Origin: Saccharomycopsis fibuligera x Saccharomycopsis cf. fibuligera
Lineage: Eukaryota > Ascomycota > Saccharomycetes > Ascoideales > Saccharomycopsidaceae
Assembly: GCA_001936135.1 (NCBI GenBank)
Contig: CP012818.1
Span: 1-64,000 of the forward strand
Direction: 5' to 3'
Length of the DNA: 64,000 nt
The translations under genes and the position numbers were made by a program. Every line of letters starts with the position of its first letter. The stretch's first letter is position 1. The notes under the pieces were generated by a model that worked only from the letters and a program-made list of their open reading frames with translations, did not search any database and was not told the DNA's origin. Positions 42,399 to 52,633 of this stretch are shown here, in pieces.

Positions 42399-43177
42399 TT
42401 AGGAACCCCAGCTAACAACATGAGCATGACGAGCACCGTAGAACAATTCTGGTCCTGGCGGTGGCGGAAAGTCGCTGTGACTGTGTTGATGGTAGGCGTA
42501 GGCGCCAGCTGCGGCCACCCCTGCGGCAGCAAGTCCAACTCCGGCGGCAGTACTGCCGTTAATGCCGAAGGGGCGACTACCACTCTGTAACGATGATATT
42601 GGATCTTGGTACGCTGTCTTGCTGTTTTCCTCCGACAAGCTCAACTTGGCTATGTTGAGATTGTCAACCTCATTGTATGACGGCGGTGGTCCATCATATT
42701 TACTGCTGCTACCATAATCAGATTTCTGCTCATGGTGCGAAGTTGTTTGGTAGAGCGTGTTTTGCTGAACCAATGGGCTATTATGGGAACTTGAATCAAC
42801 GCTTGTGGGCAAAGTAGCAACTTGTGGTGACGACGACGTATATTGGTGATGCTGCTGATATGATGGCGCCAAATGGGAAGGCGGTGACACTGGCTTTGGA
42901 GGTTCCCAGCTTGACTCGCCAGTGGCAGTATTAACATAATAGTAGGTTTGGTATCTAACGGTCAACTGTTAGCGTTTGGTCTATAGAGCTATTAACTTTC
43001 TTCAAATTGTTTACTCGCGCTTTACTTTGATTATGTTGTACACAAGATAACTGCACAATAAGGAAGAGGTCAAACCAGATTTGGAAAAAATACACAATCG
43101 GGTACCTACTCTGTGTCAAACTGGGCAATGTATCCCGGAGGAAGTTCTGGGTATGGTGGGCGGCTGTTATATGACAT
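42399..43177 (-). CDS. WWM1: WW-domain protein, Wwm1-like, two exons
   Basis: Exon 1 (43110-43177) encodes MSYNSRPPYPELPPGYIAQF and a few more residues; exon 2 (42399-42954) continues in frame, giving 207 residues. The junction completes a WW domain: PGYIAQFDTEYQTYYYVN and GESSWEPPKP, with the second Trp of the signature present and the first position occupied by Tyr. A PPPSY motif (PY-type ligand) follows, then a Gly/Ala-rich segment (GVGLAAAGVAAAGAYAY) that may insert in or contact membranes. This order (WW, PY motif, Gly/Ala-rich tail) matches yeast Wwm1, implicated in metacaspase Mca1 interaction. The donor (GTAGGT) is less usual than in the other introns, but branch GCTAAC and acceptor GTTAG are present and the product is sensible. 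Confidence 0.78.
42955..43109 (-). other. WWM1: Intron of the WW-domain gene
   Basis: 155 bp, donor GTAGGT, branch-like CGCTAAC near 42970, acceptor GACCGTTAG. It splits a Glu codon (GA|A) inside the WW domain. Confidence 0.75.
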
Positions 43178-43821
43178 GGCTATAGTTTATTTGTTTGACT
43201 GTTTGGTGTTTGGTGTTTGGTGTTTCAATGATTGGTATGTGTCAAAGGCATCTAAATAGTCTGATTTGTCTCGTACATCCTTTTTATCTACTTTTTTCTC
43301 TTACCTGGAAATTTGCCGTGACTTGCGACAGAATGGCGGTACCGCTAACTAGTATCTATATGACTTATGAACTCACCTGTCCTTGAGTTTGGTTCTTCAT
43401 CTCAAAATTCCGTTAGAGTAATAAGAATTCAAAATTTTATTGCTTCAACTCGAATTTTTATTTACTACATAACACACAGACAAAGTACCTGCGTTCTGGT
43501 CGTTGTGGCTTTTCTATTATAAACGTCAAAATATTATGCATATAAACGTGTAAAACTGTTTGAATATGCACTTATCATGAGCTCATCTCTTACCCGAACA
43601 CGCGTGAAATTTTTTTTTGTTTTCTCTTGTTTCTGCAGAGGAAAAAAATTTTTTTTTTTTTTTCACTGTTTTACTTTTTTTAGTTCTTTGATATTGAAGA
43701 TCTATTCTGCATCCATCATCAATCTCATCAACGAATCCAATAACCTGGAGCATCCCAACAGAGCCTTGTACTCGTATTTAACCATTCAAGTAACAGCAAA
43801 AATAGGCCGGCTCCAACAAGG
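43178..43821. promoter_or_regulatory. Promoter region of RPA190 with PAC/RRPE-like sites
   Basis: The 644 bp between the divergent WW-domain gene and RPA190 contain CTCATCTC (43582-43589), one base from the PAC consensus CTCATCGC. TGAAATTTTT (43605-43614) and AAAAAAATTTTTT (from 43642) resemble the RRPE. PAC plus RRPE is the known signature of yeast ribosome-biogenesis and Pol I subunit genes, which fits RPA190. Confidence 0.6.
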
Positions 43822-46800
43822 ATGGATATCGCAAAACCAATTGGTTCTGAAATCTCTTCGGTCGATTTCACGGTCTTGACCGATGAGGAAGTCAGATCGT
43901 TGTCAGTCAAGCAGATTACAAATCCTCAGGTCTTTGACAACTTGGGACATCCAATCTCTTCTGGTCTTTATGATCTTTCACTTGGTGCATTTTTGAGAAA
44001 TATATGTGCCACTTGCGGTTTGGACGAGAAAAATGGTTGTCCTGGTCATCAAGGTCATATTGAATTACCAATCCCAGTCTACAACCCATTATTTTTTTCT
44101 CAAATGTACAACTTCTTGAGAGCATCTTGCGTTTATTGTCACAAATTCAAATTGAATGCTACTGAAGTCCATTTGTTCAAATGCAAATTAGCGTTGTTGC
44201 AGTATGGTTTGTTGACCGAGTGTGACGAGTTAGAGAATTTGAGAACCACGGGTTTAGGTTCATTTGATGACCTTAACGACGATGAAGCAGAAGAAGACGA
44301 TGGTAACGGTGATGACGACAAAGCTCAAGTGAATTTTGAGTTGATTGAAAAAAGAGAAGAGTTTATCAAAAACGCCATCAACCAAAATAAAGAAAATGGC
44401 AAATACTCCCAAACTAGTATCATTTTAGAAGAGCGTAAAAAAGTCATCCATTCATTTTACTCAAGATTGGCTACTAGACCAAAATGTCAAAACTGCAGAA
44501 TGTTTTCTCCCGGATACAGAAAAGACGGTGTTGTCAAGATTTTTGAAAAGCCTTTAACTGATAAACAGATAACAAACAACCGTGTTAGAGGTTTGTCTAG
44601 AGAAAATATGGTAGGCTCCGGTAAATCCAGCTCTAACAGTCCAATGGGTGGTTCCAAATATATCTTGAGTTCTGAAGTTAAAAACTTATTGAATGCAGTT
44701 TTTCACAACGAACAACCATTGATTCAAGTTCTTTTCAATTCTAGACCAACTTCTCCAAAGAACGGTGCCATCAATGCTGACATGTTTTTCAGATCTACTT
44801 TAGTGGTGCCTCCAACTAGATTCAGATTGCCTTCCAAATTGGGTGAAGAAGTCCACGAAAACTCCTTGAATGAGTTGTTATCTAAAGTTTTGAAAACCGC
44901 ATTATTGATCAAAACCATCAACACTGATATCATCAACGCTAAATTCAAAGAATCTGGTGCTAGTCTTGAAACCAAAAAATCTTTGTTTAACAGATTGATG
45001 AACTCTTTTGTTACTATTCAAAATGACGTTAACTCTTTCATTGATTCAACGAAAAACCAAAACCCAGCTGGCGGCAGAGTGCCAACACCAGGTATTAAAC
45101 AAGCTTTGGAAAAGAAAGAAGGTTTGTTTAGAAAGCATATGATGGGTAAGCGTGTGAATTATGCTGCTAGATCTGTTATTTCTCCAGATCCTATGTTGGA
45201 AACCAATCAGGTGGGGGTTCCTCCAGTCTTCGCTAAAAGATTGTCTTTTCCAGAACCAGTTACTCCATACAACATCAACGAGTTGCGTCAAGCAGTTATC
45301 AATGGTCCAGATAAATGGCCGGGTGCTTTACAAATCCAAAATGAAGATGGTACTTTGATTTCATTGATCGGCATGACTGTTGAGCAAAGAAAAGCTTTAG
45401 CAGCACAATTAATGACTCCAAGTGGTGGTGTTCACCAAGCTAAGAATTTCACCATCAACAAGAAAGTTTATAGACATTTAAAGAATGACGATATGGTTTT
45501 GATGAACAGACAACCAACGTTACATAAAGCTTCTATGATGGGTCATAGAGTTAAAGTTTTGCCAGGTGAGAAAACTTTGCGTATTCATTATGCTAACACT
45601 GGTGCATATAATGCTGATTTCGATGGTGATGAAATGAATATGCATTTCCCACAGTCAAAGATGGCTCAAGCTGAAGCTAAAATTATTGCATCTACTGATT
45701 CCCAATACTTAACCCCAACTGCTGGTTCTCCCGTTAGAGGTTTAATTCAAGATCACATTTCTGCTGGTGTGTGGGTCACCAGTAAAGACACTTTTTTTAA
45801 CAGAGAGCAGATGCAAGAGTACATTTATAGCTGTTTGAGACCTGAAGATGGACATATTGTCGGAAAGAGAATTTTGACTTTACCACCAACCATCTGGAAA
45901 CCAGAACCGTTGTGGACAGGTAAACAATTGATTTCCACAATTTTGTTAAATATCAAACCAGCTAACATGCCAGGTTTGAATCTTGTAAGTAAAAACAAGA
46001 TTAAGAATGATTACTGGGGTAAAGGTTCTGAAGAAAACAAAGTTTTGTTCGCTAATGGTGCATTATTGTGCGGTATTTTGGATAAATCGCAATATGGTGC
46101 TTCCGAATACGGTTTTGTGCATGCTATTCATGAACTTTATGGTGCTGAAACTGCTGGTAAATTGTTATCGGTTCTTGGTAGACTATTCACCTTCTACATT
46201 CAAAGCACTGCGTTTAGTTGTGGTATGGAAGATATTTACTTGACAAAGCAAGGTAATGAATGGAGAAAAGAAATTTTGAAGGGTTCCAAAGAGCTCGCCA
46301 AGGAAGCTGCTGCTGAAGTCACTCAACTTGATAAAAACGTTAAAGAAAATGATCCTGAATGGCTTAGAAGATTGGAAGAAATCAGCAGAGATGATGACAA
46401 ATTGGCAATCTTGGATGCTGTCACTCAAGGCAAGATGAGAAACCTTGCCAGTAAAGTTAACAGTACAATTATTCCTGCTGGTGCTGGTAAGAAATTCCCA
46501 TATAATGCGATGCAAAGTATGGCTTTGTCTGGTGCTAAAGGTTCAGCAGTCAATGTGTCTCAAATTATGTGTCTTTTGGGTCAACAATCTTTGGAAGGTA
46601 GAAGAGTTCCATTAATGGTTAGCGGTAAATCTTTACCAAGTTTCAAACCATTTGAAACTGATGCTAGAGCTGGTGGATTTATCGAAAACCGTTTTTACTC
46701 TGGTGTGCGACCACAAGAATATTATTTCCATTGTATGGCTGGTAGAGAAGGTTTGATTGATACTGCTGTGAAGACCGCTAGATCTGGTTACTTGCAAAGA

Positions 46801-48768
46801 TGTTTGATTAAGCAATTGGAAGGTATTCATGTTGGTTATGATAATACCGTTAGGGATTCTGATGGTACTATGATTCAATTTTTGTACGGTGGTGACAGTA
46901 TTGATACTGTTAAAGAATCTTACTTGAAGAAGTTTGAATTCTGTCTCGAGAATTCCGAAGCTTTGAAAAGCAGATATGACCCAGCATCTTTGGCTGATAG
47001 CCTTGATATTGATGAAGTTGCCAGATACAGTAAGAAGATGAAGAAGTTTTACAAAAAATTGGGTAAATCTAAGGACCTTAAGCATTACGAAGAGCCAGGC
47101 AAATACGATCCAATAATCTCTAAATTCAACCCGTCCAAATATCTTGGTGCCGTCAGTTCTACTTTCCAAGATGATTTGAAAAAATTCATCAAAGAAAACC
47201 CATCATTGTTTGACAAGAAACGTGGTATTAGTGACAGCACTTTTGAAGCATTGATGCATTTGAAGTATATGAGATCATTAGTGAATCCAGGTGAAGCTGT
47301 GGGCATTATTGCTGCTGAATCTATTGGTGAACCGTCTACTCAAATGACGTTGAACACTTTCCATTTTGCTGGTCACGGTGCCGCTAATGTGACGTTGGGT
47401 ATTCCGCGTCTTAGAGAAATTGTCATGACTGCTTCTGCTTCGATCCAAACTCCACAAATGTACTTGCCAGTCTTATCAGACATCACTGATGAACAGGCAG
47501 AAGTTTTCTGCAAATCTGTGGCCAAGATTAAGTTTTCTGAATTGGTGGATCATGTTCAAGTTGTGGAAACTACTAGTGGTACCGACAGTGGATCTGGTAG
47601 AACTTACAATATCAACATTAAATTTTTCAGCAGAAAGGAATACGATGAGGAATACAATGTTGAGCAAAACGAATTGGAATTATGCACCAGTACCACATTT
47701 GTGGCAAGTTTAGAACAGGCCATCAGAAAAGAATTGTCTAACCAAAAGAAGAAGGGTCAAATTTCATCTTTGGAAGTTGGCCAAGCCGTGCCAAAAAGTC
47801 AACAAGAAAACGCCAGTAATAGCGGGCGTATTCCGGCTAGTGGCGATAATGGTGATGAGGATGCTGACGACGACAGATTGAACAGTAACACTAAACAAGC
47901 TGTATCATATGACGAGCCAGACGACGAAGAGCTTGAAATTATGAGAAAAGCAGAGAAATCCGATGATGATAATGACAGTGACGAAGAAATGGACGATGCT
48001 AAGTCATCTTCGGATGAGTCCAGTGATGATGAAGCTGACGGTGAAGCGGCAAACACGTCGGCTAACGGTGTGAGCAGCAAGTATCAACCAATGACTCAGG
48101 ATGCTATTGACCGCCAAAGTCAAGTTATTTCTGCATGCAACTACATTACCAAGTTCAATTTTGATGACACTGATGGTGAATGGTGCAGCTTCACGTTGAG
48201 ATTGCCAAGTGATACTCAAAAACTTTTGATGGTGGATCTCGTTGAGGAAACGTGCCGTAAAGTTGTTGTTCGCGAAATTCAAAACATTGGCCGTTGTGTT
48301 TTCCCAAAACCCGAAAATGGCGTACGTACATTGACTACGGAAGGTGTTAACTTCAGAGCCATGTTCGACGAGTACGAAGTGATCGACGTCAACGGTATAA
48401 CGTCCAACGACGTTGCTGCAGTCTTGAAAACATACGGTGTGGAAGCTGCCAGAAACACGATCGTCTCCGAAATCATGAAGGTTTTCAACACTTATTCTAT
48501 TTCTGTCAGTCACAGACACTTGGATTTGATTGCCGACTACATGACCAGAGAGGGCAGCTACTTGGCCTTCAACAGACAAGGCATTGATTCCTCCACCTCA
48601 GCATTCAAAAAGATGAGTTACGAGACTACCTGCCAGTTCTTGACAAAGGCAGTGTTGGACAACGCGAGAGAAGAATTGGATTCTCCTTCAGCTAAGCTTG
48701 TTATTGGTAACTTGTCGAACGTTGGTACTGGCAGTTTCGACGTTTTGTCCAAGATGCCACTCTTTTAG
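43822..48768 (+). CDS. RPA190: RNA polymerase I largest subunit A190
   Basis: 1648 residues; yeast A190 has 1664. It is the catalytic subunit that transcribes the 35S rRNA precursor in the nucleolus. The N-terminal clamp zinc site CATCGLDEKNGCPGH (Cys62, 65, 72, His75) and a second Cys group (CQNC) are present. The Mg-binding motif NADFDGD is at 597-603. The bridge-helix/trigger-loop region is recognisable in AAESIGEPSTQMTLNTFH, and RQPTLHKASMMGH lies before the active site. A long acidic insertion (about 1340-1415) in the jaw region is characteristic of Pol I. Leucine is coded largely by TTG, as expected for a highly expressed yeast gene. No intron is needed. Confidence 0.97.
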   Translation: MDIAKPIGSEISSVDFTVLTDEEVRSLSVKQITNPQVFDNLGHPISSGLYDLSLGAFLRNICATCGLDEKNGCPGHQGHIELPIPVYNPLFFSQMYNFLRASCVYCHKFKLNATEVHLFKCKLALLQYGLLTECDELENLRTTGLGSFDDLNDDEAEEDDGNGDDDKAQVNFELIEKREEFIKNAINQNKENGKYSQTSIILEERKKVIHSFYSRLATRPKCQNCRMFSPGYRKDGVVKIFEKPLTDKQITNNRVRGLSRENMVGSGKSSSNSPMGGSKYILSSEVKNLLNAVFHNEQPLIQVLFNSRPTSPKNGAINADMFFRSTLVVPPTRFRLPSKLGEEVHENSLNELLSKVLKTALLIKTINTDIINAKFKESGASLETKKSLFNRLMNSFVTIQNDVNSFIDSTKNQNPAGGRVPTPGIKQALEKKEGLFRKHMMGKRVNYAARSVISPDPMLETNQVGVPPVFAKRLSFPEPVTPYNINELRQAVINGPDKWPGALQIQNEDGTLISLIGMTVEQRKALAAQLMTPSGGVHQAKNFTINKKVYRHLKNDDMVLMNRQPTLHKASMMGHRVKVLPGEKTLRIHYANTGAYNADFDGDEMNMHFPQSKMAQAEAKIIASTDSQYLTPTAGSPVRGLIQDHISAGVWVTSKDTFFNREQMQEYIYSCLRPEDGHIVGKRILTLPPTIWKPEPLWTGKQLISTILLNIKPANMPGLNLVSKNKIKNDYWGKGSEENKVLFANGALLCGILDKSQYGASEYGFVHAIHELYGAETAGKLLSVLGRLFTFYIQSTAFSCGMEDIYLTKQGNEWRKEILKGSKELAKEAAAEVTQLDKNVKENDPEWLRRLEEISRDDDKLAILDAVTQGKMRNLASKVNSTIIPAGAGKKFPYNAMQSMALSGAKGSAVNVSQIMCLLGQQSLEGRRVPLMVSGKSLPSFKPFETDARAGGFIENRFYSGVRPQEYYFHCMAGREGLIDTAVKTARSGYLQRCLIKQLEGIHVGYDNTVRDSDGTMIQFLYGGDSIDTVKESYLKKFEFCLENSEALKSRYDPASLADSLDIDEVARYSKKMKKFYKKLGKSKDLKHYEEPGKYDPIISKFNPSKYLGAVSSTFQDDLKKFIKENPSLFDKKRGISDSTFEALMHLKYMRSLVNPGEAVGIIAAESIGEPSTQMTLNTFHFAGHGAANVTLGIPRLREIVMTASASIQTPQMYLPVLSDITDEQAEVFCKSVAKIKFSELVDHVQVVETTSGTDSGSGRTYNINIKFFSRKEYDEEYNVEQNELELCTSTTFVASLEQAIRKELSNQKKKGQISSLEVGQAVPKSQQENASNSGRIPASGDNGDEDADDDRLNSNTKQAVSYDEPDDEELEIMRKAEKSDDDNDSDEEMDDAKSSSDESSDDEADGEAANTSANGVSSKYQPMTQDAIDRQSQVISACNYITKFNFDDTDGEWCSFTLRLPSDTQKLLMVDLVEETCRKVVVREIQNIGRCVFPKPENGVRTLTTEGVNFRAMFDEYEVIDVNGITSNDVAAVLKTYGVEAARNTIVSEIMKVFNTYSISVSHRHLDLIADYMTREGSYLAFNRQGIDSSTSAFKKMSYETTCQFLTKAVLDNAREELDSPSAKLVIGNLSNVGTGSFDVLSKMPLF

Positions 48769-50646
48769 ACACACTGGCCTGTTTGCGATCGCTGGTTGAC
48801 ACCAAACCAGCTGCTGTATTAGTTCACGCTACTATCTCTGATTTTCCCTTCTTTTTTTTGTTTTTGCTTGCTTGCTTGCTTGCTTGCTGATCCTCCTAAA
48901 AGCATGTTTTCCTAACTTTTTTCCTTTTGTTTCTTTTATCCTTCGATCCATATATAATGTGTTTTTCAAAAATGGTCAAATGAAAGTGTGTTGCTGATCT
49001 GTAAGTCTCTACGATGCTGCTGCCTGTAAGCAACCATATGACTCAGTGTGTGCGTTCCATCTAATCGTTGCGGTGCCGCAGGCCATAGCATACAACCGCT
49101 AATACGATTCAAATGGACAAGCAGAGAAGCATCCTTTTCGATGTTGAAGAAGTTTGCTATATGCTGTATAGCCTCTGGCGCAGCATAGATGCTGCCGCTG
49201 CATAGATGCTGCCGCTGCATAGATGCTGCCACTGCCGCTGCCAAGGCTTATTGGCGCTCTTTGTTCAGTGTCTCGGTGTCGCAGGACCGGGCTACCGCGC
49301 AGATAACAAGCCACTACCGGATTGTGGCTAATAAGCGGTCATGCTTAAACGAGTCAGACTGCGGTTGTTGCAATATTGCAGCTGCCATACAGCTCAAGCA
49401 CAAGGACATTTTTGCCGTAACGACCATTGCCGCGCTCACTTGTGAGCCCGAGTAGGAACACTAGCACACAAGTCAGAACCGGCACTCGAGAACATTCCGG
49501 CCGCGGCTTCACTTGCTGTCGACCGCAATTCCCTTCTCCACAGAAGCATAAAAGGCCTCAGTGCCGGAAACGGCGAGTCTACGGGTATAACTACAAGAAG
49601 CCAGTCGGCATTCGCAATTACTGTATTGGGCGTCTACAAAGTTACATACTGCCAGATAAACGCCACTATGGTACTTGCAGTAGTCCGCAGACAAGCTCAG
49701 AGCGCCGGCCTGTCCCGAGCCACGATATCAGAGCCTTGAAGCCAAGAGCAGGCGATGCCAGCAGCGAAAGGTTTCTTGTCTCTACTTTTTACAAGTAGCA
49801 GTAAAAAGATGGACGGCGGGCTTGGTGTGCTGCGTTGGGCGTTCGCAATACTAGTAGAGTTCCCTTTTCCTGTACTTTGCCGGCGCAGCGTTCGTTGGCA
49901 GCACAGCCCTCTCTGTCTGTTTTCTATCCTTTATATCCGACGATGTGCAGGTGGCCCTTGCCAGCATTTGCCAGCACAGGCTTGCCAGCACAAGCGCACA
50001 AGCGCACAAACGCAGCAGGCGGCTGCTATATATAGCAAGGTTTTGGATCACGCAGCGTCCTGCATTAGGAAAACAGCCATTACATCACCGCTTCCGGCAA
50101 CAACACTTTGCACTCACGAAAAAAACGTGTGCATGTGTGCAGTTGGTGAAGATGGCGATATGGAACGCAGAGGGGTAAATAGAACAGAACACAGGCTTGT
50201 CTGCTTTCCGCGGGCTGGCTACTAGGGTAAGTTTGCTAATGCTACAGCAAATTGGTTTAAATTAAAGGAGTGAAATTTATTTAATGCAACCAAGAAATTA
50301 AGCTATAACAAAAAGAAAAAAAATGCAAAAATAGTAAAACAAGATCCGAAAAAAAGTTGGAAGTTTAACCAAGCCAGGAAGAAAGAACAAAGATTAAAAT
50401 ATTGAATGAATGAAAAATTAAGAAAACCAAAATAAAACAAATTAGAATAGTTGATCCGCTGAAACCACATTATATAATACCGCACAATAAGAGAACACTG
50501 AATGTAATTTTGAGTAAGATGCCAAAACTTTGCAGACGGAATGAAATATGCTGAAAGATGAAGTTGAAACTAGAGATATTAGAAGCATTAGTGCTAAGAT
50601 TTTTCAAAAACCAACTAATAATAATAAATCAGACTGTTCAACTCTC
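48769..50646. other. Intergenic region, no gene seen
   Basis: Relatively GC-rich 3' flank of RPA190 and of the first PIR gene (convergent). It holds a TGCT/GCTT microsatellite at about 48867-48889 and a 17-bp tandem repeat (49183-49235). Frames of 123 and 156 codons at 49427-49798 and 49755-50225 overlap each other, are Arg/His/Cys-rich and lack domains; they are not called. Confidence 0.5.
49183..49235 (+). repeat. 17-bp tandem repeat, three copies
   Basis: The unit GCATAGATGCTGCCGCT is repeated three times, the last with one change. It lies in a non-coding GC-rich stretch. Confidence 0.9.
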
Positions 50647-51774
50647 TTAACAGTCAACCAAACCAGTGACTTCCAAGTGGACTGGTTTACAGTGAGGACC
50701 TAAGGTTTGGTCGTACAAGTTGTAGAAGGTACCAGACAAACATTGGTAGAAGATGGTGGTTTCACCGATGGCCAAGTTACCATCAGCGATAGACCAACCA
50801 GCAGCGTAGACAGCACCAGCTTGTGGTGGTGGACCGTCGAATTGGAATTGTCTGTTAGCAACAATAGAACCGATTCTGCCCTTGGAGTCCTTCAAGATGG
50901 ACTTTTCCAAGACTAATTGCAAAGTGCCATCGACTTTACAGGAAACAGTGTCAACACCGGCGGTTTCAGCAGCTTGAACAGCGGAAGAAGTGGAGTTAGC
51001 TTTGGCGTCAGAAGTACCTTGTGCTTGAACTTGGCCATCGGTGATTTGGGAAGCACCAGAAGTAGTGGATTGGGTGGCTTGGATTTGACCGTCGCCGATT
51101 TGAGAAACAGCCTTAGCGGTAGACTTTGGAGCTAAAGTGGAGGTAGAAGCTTGGATTTGACCGTCGCCGATTTGGGAGACGGCTTGTGCGGTAGCAGTGG
51201 TGGCTTGGATTTGGCCATCGCCGATTTGAGAAATTGGTTGAGCGGTAGATTTAGCCTTAGAGGTAGCAGTGGTAGCTTGGATTTGGCCGTCGCCAATTTG
51301 AGAAATTGGTTGAGCGGTAGATTTAGCCTTAGAGGTAGCAGTGGTAGCTTGGATTTGGCCGTCGCCAATTTGAGAAATTGGTTGAGCGGTGGATTGAGCC
51401 TTAGAGGTTTGGGTGGTAGCTTGGATTTGGCCATCACCAATTTGAGAAATTGGTTGAGCGGTAGACTTTGGAGAGGCAGAGGAGGTACCAGTAGTGGCTT
51501 GGATTTGACCATCACCGATTTGAGAGGCAACGTCTCTCTTGGCTTTGGCAGAGGTGGTTGGGTCGGCAGACTCAGCGGAGGAGTAAGAAGAGAATTCAGA
51601 ACCAGTGGTGATTGGAACAACGGCAATACCGAAGGTACCAGAGTAGTCGGTGGCACCGCCAGAAACGGTCTTGCTTGGGGTCAAAGTGGACCATGGCTCA
51701 GATGGAACGTAAGCGGCCAAAGTGGAGGAGGCAAGAGCCAAGGTAGACACGACTGAGGAGTATTGGTAACGCAT
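50647..51774 (-). CDS. PIR1: PIR-family cell wall protein, copy 1
   Basis: 375 residues. PIR proteins are secreted and linked to beta-1,3-glucan through an ester formed from a Gln of the repeat. Seen in order: a signal peptide (about 1-20, ending TLAA), a propeptide ending in a Kex2 site (AKAKR), then eight repeats, seven of [10 protein letters not shown] and a last [10 protein letters not shown]. The C-terminal domain has four Cys (C-x65-C-x16-C-x12-C) ending in VTGLVDC, with x16 and x12 as in the family. The 24-residue spacing of some repeats is due to identical 72-bp DNA units. The gene diverges from a second PIR gene. The symbol is a family-level choice; which orthologue it is cannot be told. 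Confidence 0.93.
   Translation of the reverse strand: MRYQYSSVVSTLALASSTLAAYVPSEPWSTLTPSKTVSGGATDYSGTFGIAVVPITTGSEFSSYSSAESADPTTSAKAKRDVASQIGDGQIQATTGTSSASPKSTAQPISQIGDGQIQATTQTSKAQSTAQPISQIGDGQIQATTATSKAKSTAQPISQIGDGQIQATTATSKAKSTAQPISQIGDGQIQATTATAQAVSQIGDGQIQASTSTLAPKSTAKAVSQIGDGQIQATQSTTSGASQITDGQVQAQGTSDAKANSTSSAVQAAETAGVDTVSCKVDGTLQLVLEKSILKDSKGRIGSIVANRQFQFDGPPPQAGAVYAAGWSIADGNLAIGETTIFYQCLSGTFYNLYDQTLGPHCKPVHLEVTGLVDC
51230..51375 (-). repeat. Identical 72-bp tandem units inside the PIR gene
   Basis: Two adjacent 72-bp units encoding [20 protein letters not shown] and four further residues appear identical in DNA, implying recent duplication or homogenisation. Units further out differ. 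Confidence 0.85.
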
Positions 51775-52598
51775 TGCTGGATAGAAGTGTAATGTGTTTA
51801 GGGATTTCCTTTTTTGACAGTGATTGGAGGCTTATAAAAAATGATAAGATTTCCTAATAAGGCTCAAGAAATTCTTGGTAGTTTTTTATTTTTTTTTTTC
51901 TTGGTTAAAAGAAATCGCTGTTGTAGATGATGGAGTTAAAACAAAACCAGAACAACTTCAATCCAGAAAAGTTGGACCACAGCACGATATATATAATAAA
52001 AAAGGAGGGCGCCTTTCTCGTCCAGGTTTGCCCACTAGCCCACAAAAATTAAAGGCCATTTCAGTTGCTTGCAAAGAGCCTATTGTCCATATCTATTGTC
52101 CGCTACATTGTCGAGGAACCTTTGGACAATAGACAGAGTGCTTGCCCGCCAAAGGGCGCTGGCTGGACTTTACTGGGGTTTGTGGGTACTGTGGGCTCCG
52201 GTAGCCAGCGGCCAGCAATTGCTGCAGCTGTTGCAGTGTCGATGTTTATATCCTTACTAAAATTAGCAGCTGACAGCCCGGTTATGCAGTGCGGTGCGAT
52301 GCAGAAAAATAAAAATAAATAAATCGAAAACAACGCACCGCAGGGCGTGCAGAGTAGGCATGTTATGCAATGGATGCATGAGCTGCAATGCAAGTAACTG
52401 GGCTGGGCTAGCGCTATCGCCAGATTTGGAATGATGATGAAAGCACAGTCAAGGTTTGGTGGAAAGGTTGGCGGGGCGCGACGGCAGTGAGAGCTTAGCA
52501 GGCTACAAGCCAGTTTTTGTTTTCGTGGCCAAAGGCTACCAAAGTCCCGGCCAGGGTTGTGGGTAGGGGGCAAGATGGCAGCAGAGACAGAGCGCCAG

Positions 52599-52633
52599 CG
52601 CCAGCGCTGGCGATGCCGCTGGCGCCAGCGGCA
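52599..52633. repeat. Two adjacent perfect GC-rich palindromes
   Basis: CGCCAGCGCTGGCG (52599-52612) and TGCCGCTGGCGCCAGCGGCA (52614-52633) are each their own reverse complement. Both share the half-site CGCTGGCG/CGCCAGCG. Confidence 0.95.

Noticed and set aside
46633-47169. 178-codon antisense frame inside RPA190
   Set aside because: It lies entirely within a highly conserved essential gene and has no recognisable features. Other antisense frames in RPA190 are rejected for the same reason.
49427-50225. Two overlapping frames of 123 and 156 codons
   Set aside because: They overlap in different frames, lack domains, are Arg/Cys/His-rich as expected of GC-rich non-coding DNA, and the first has no ATG near its start.
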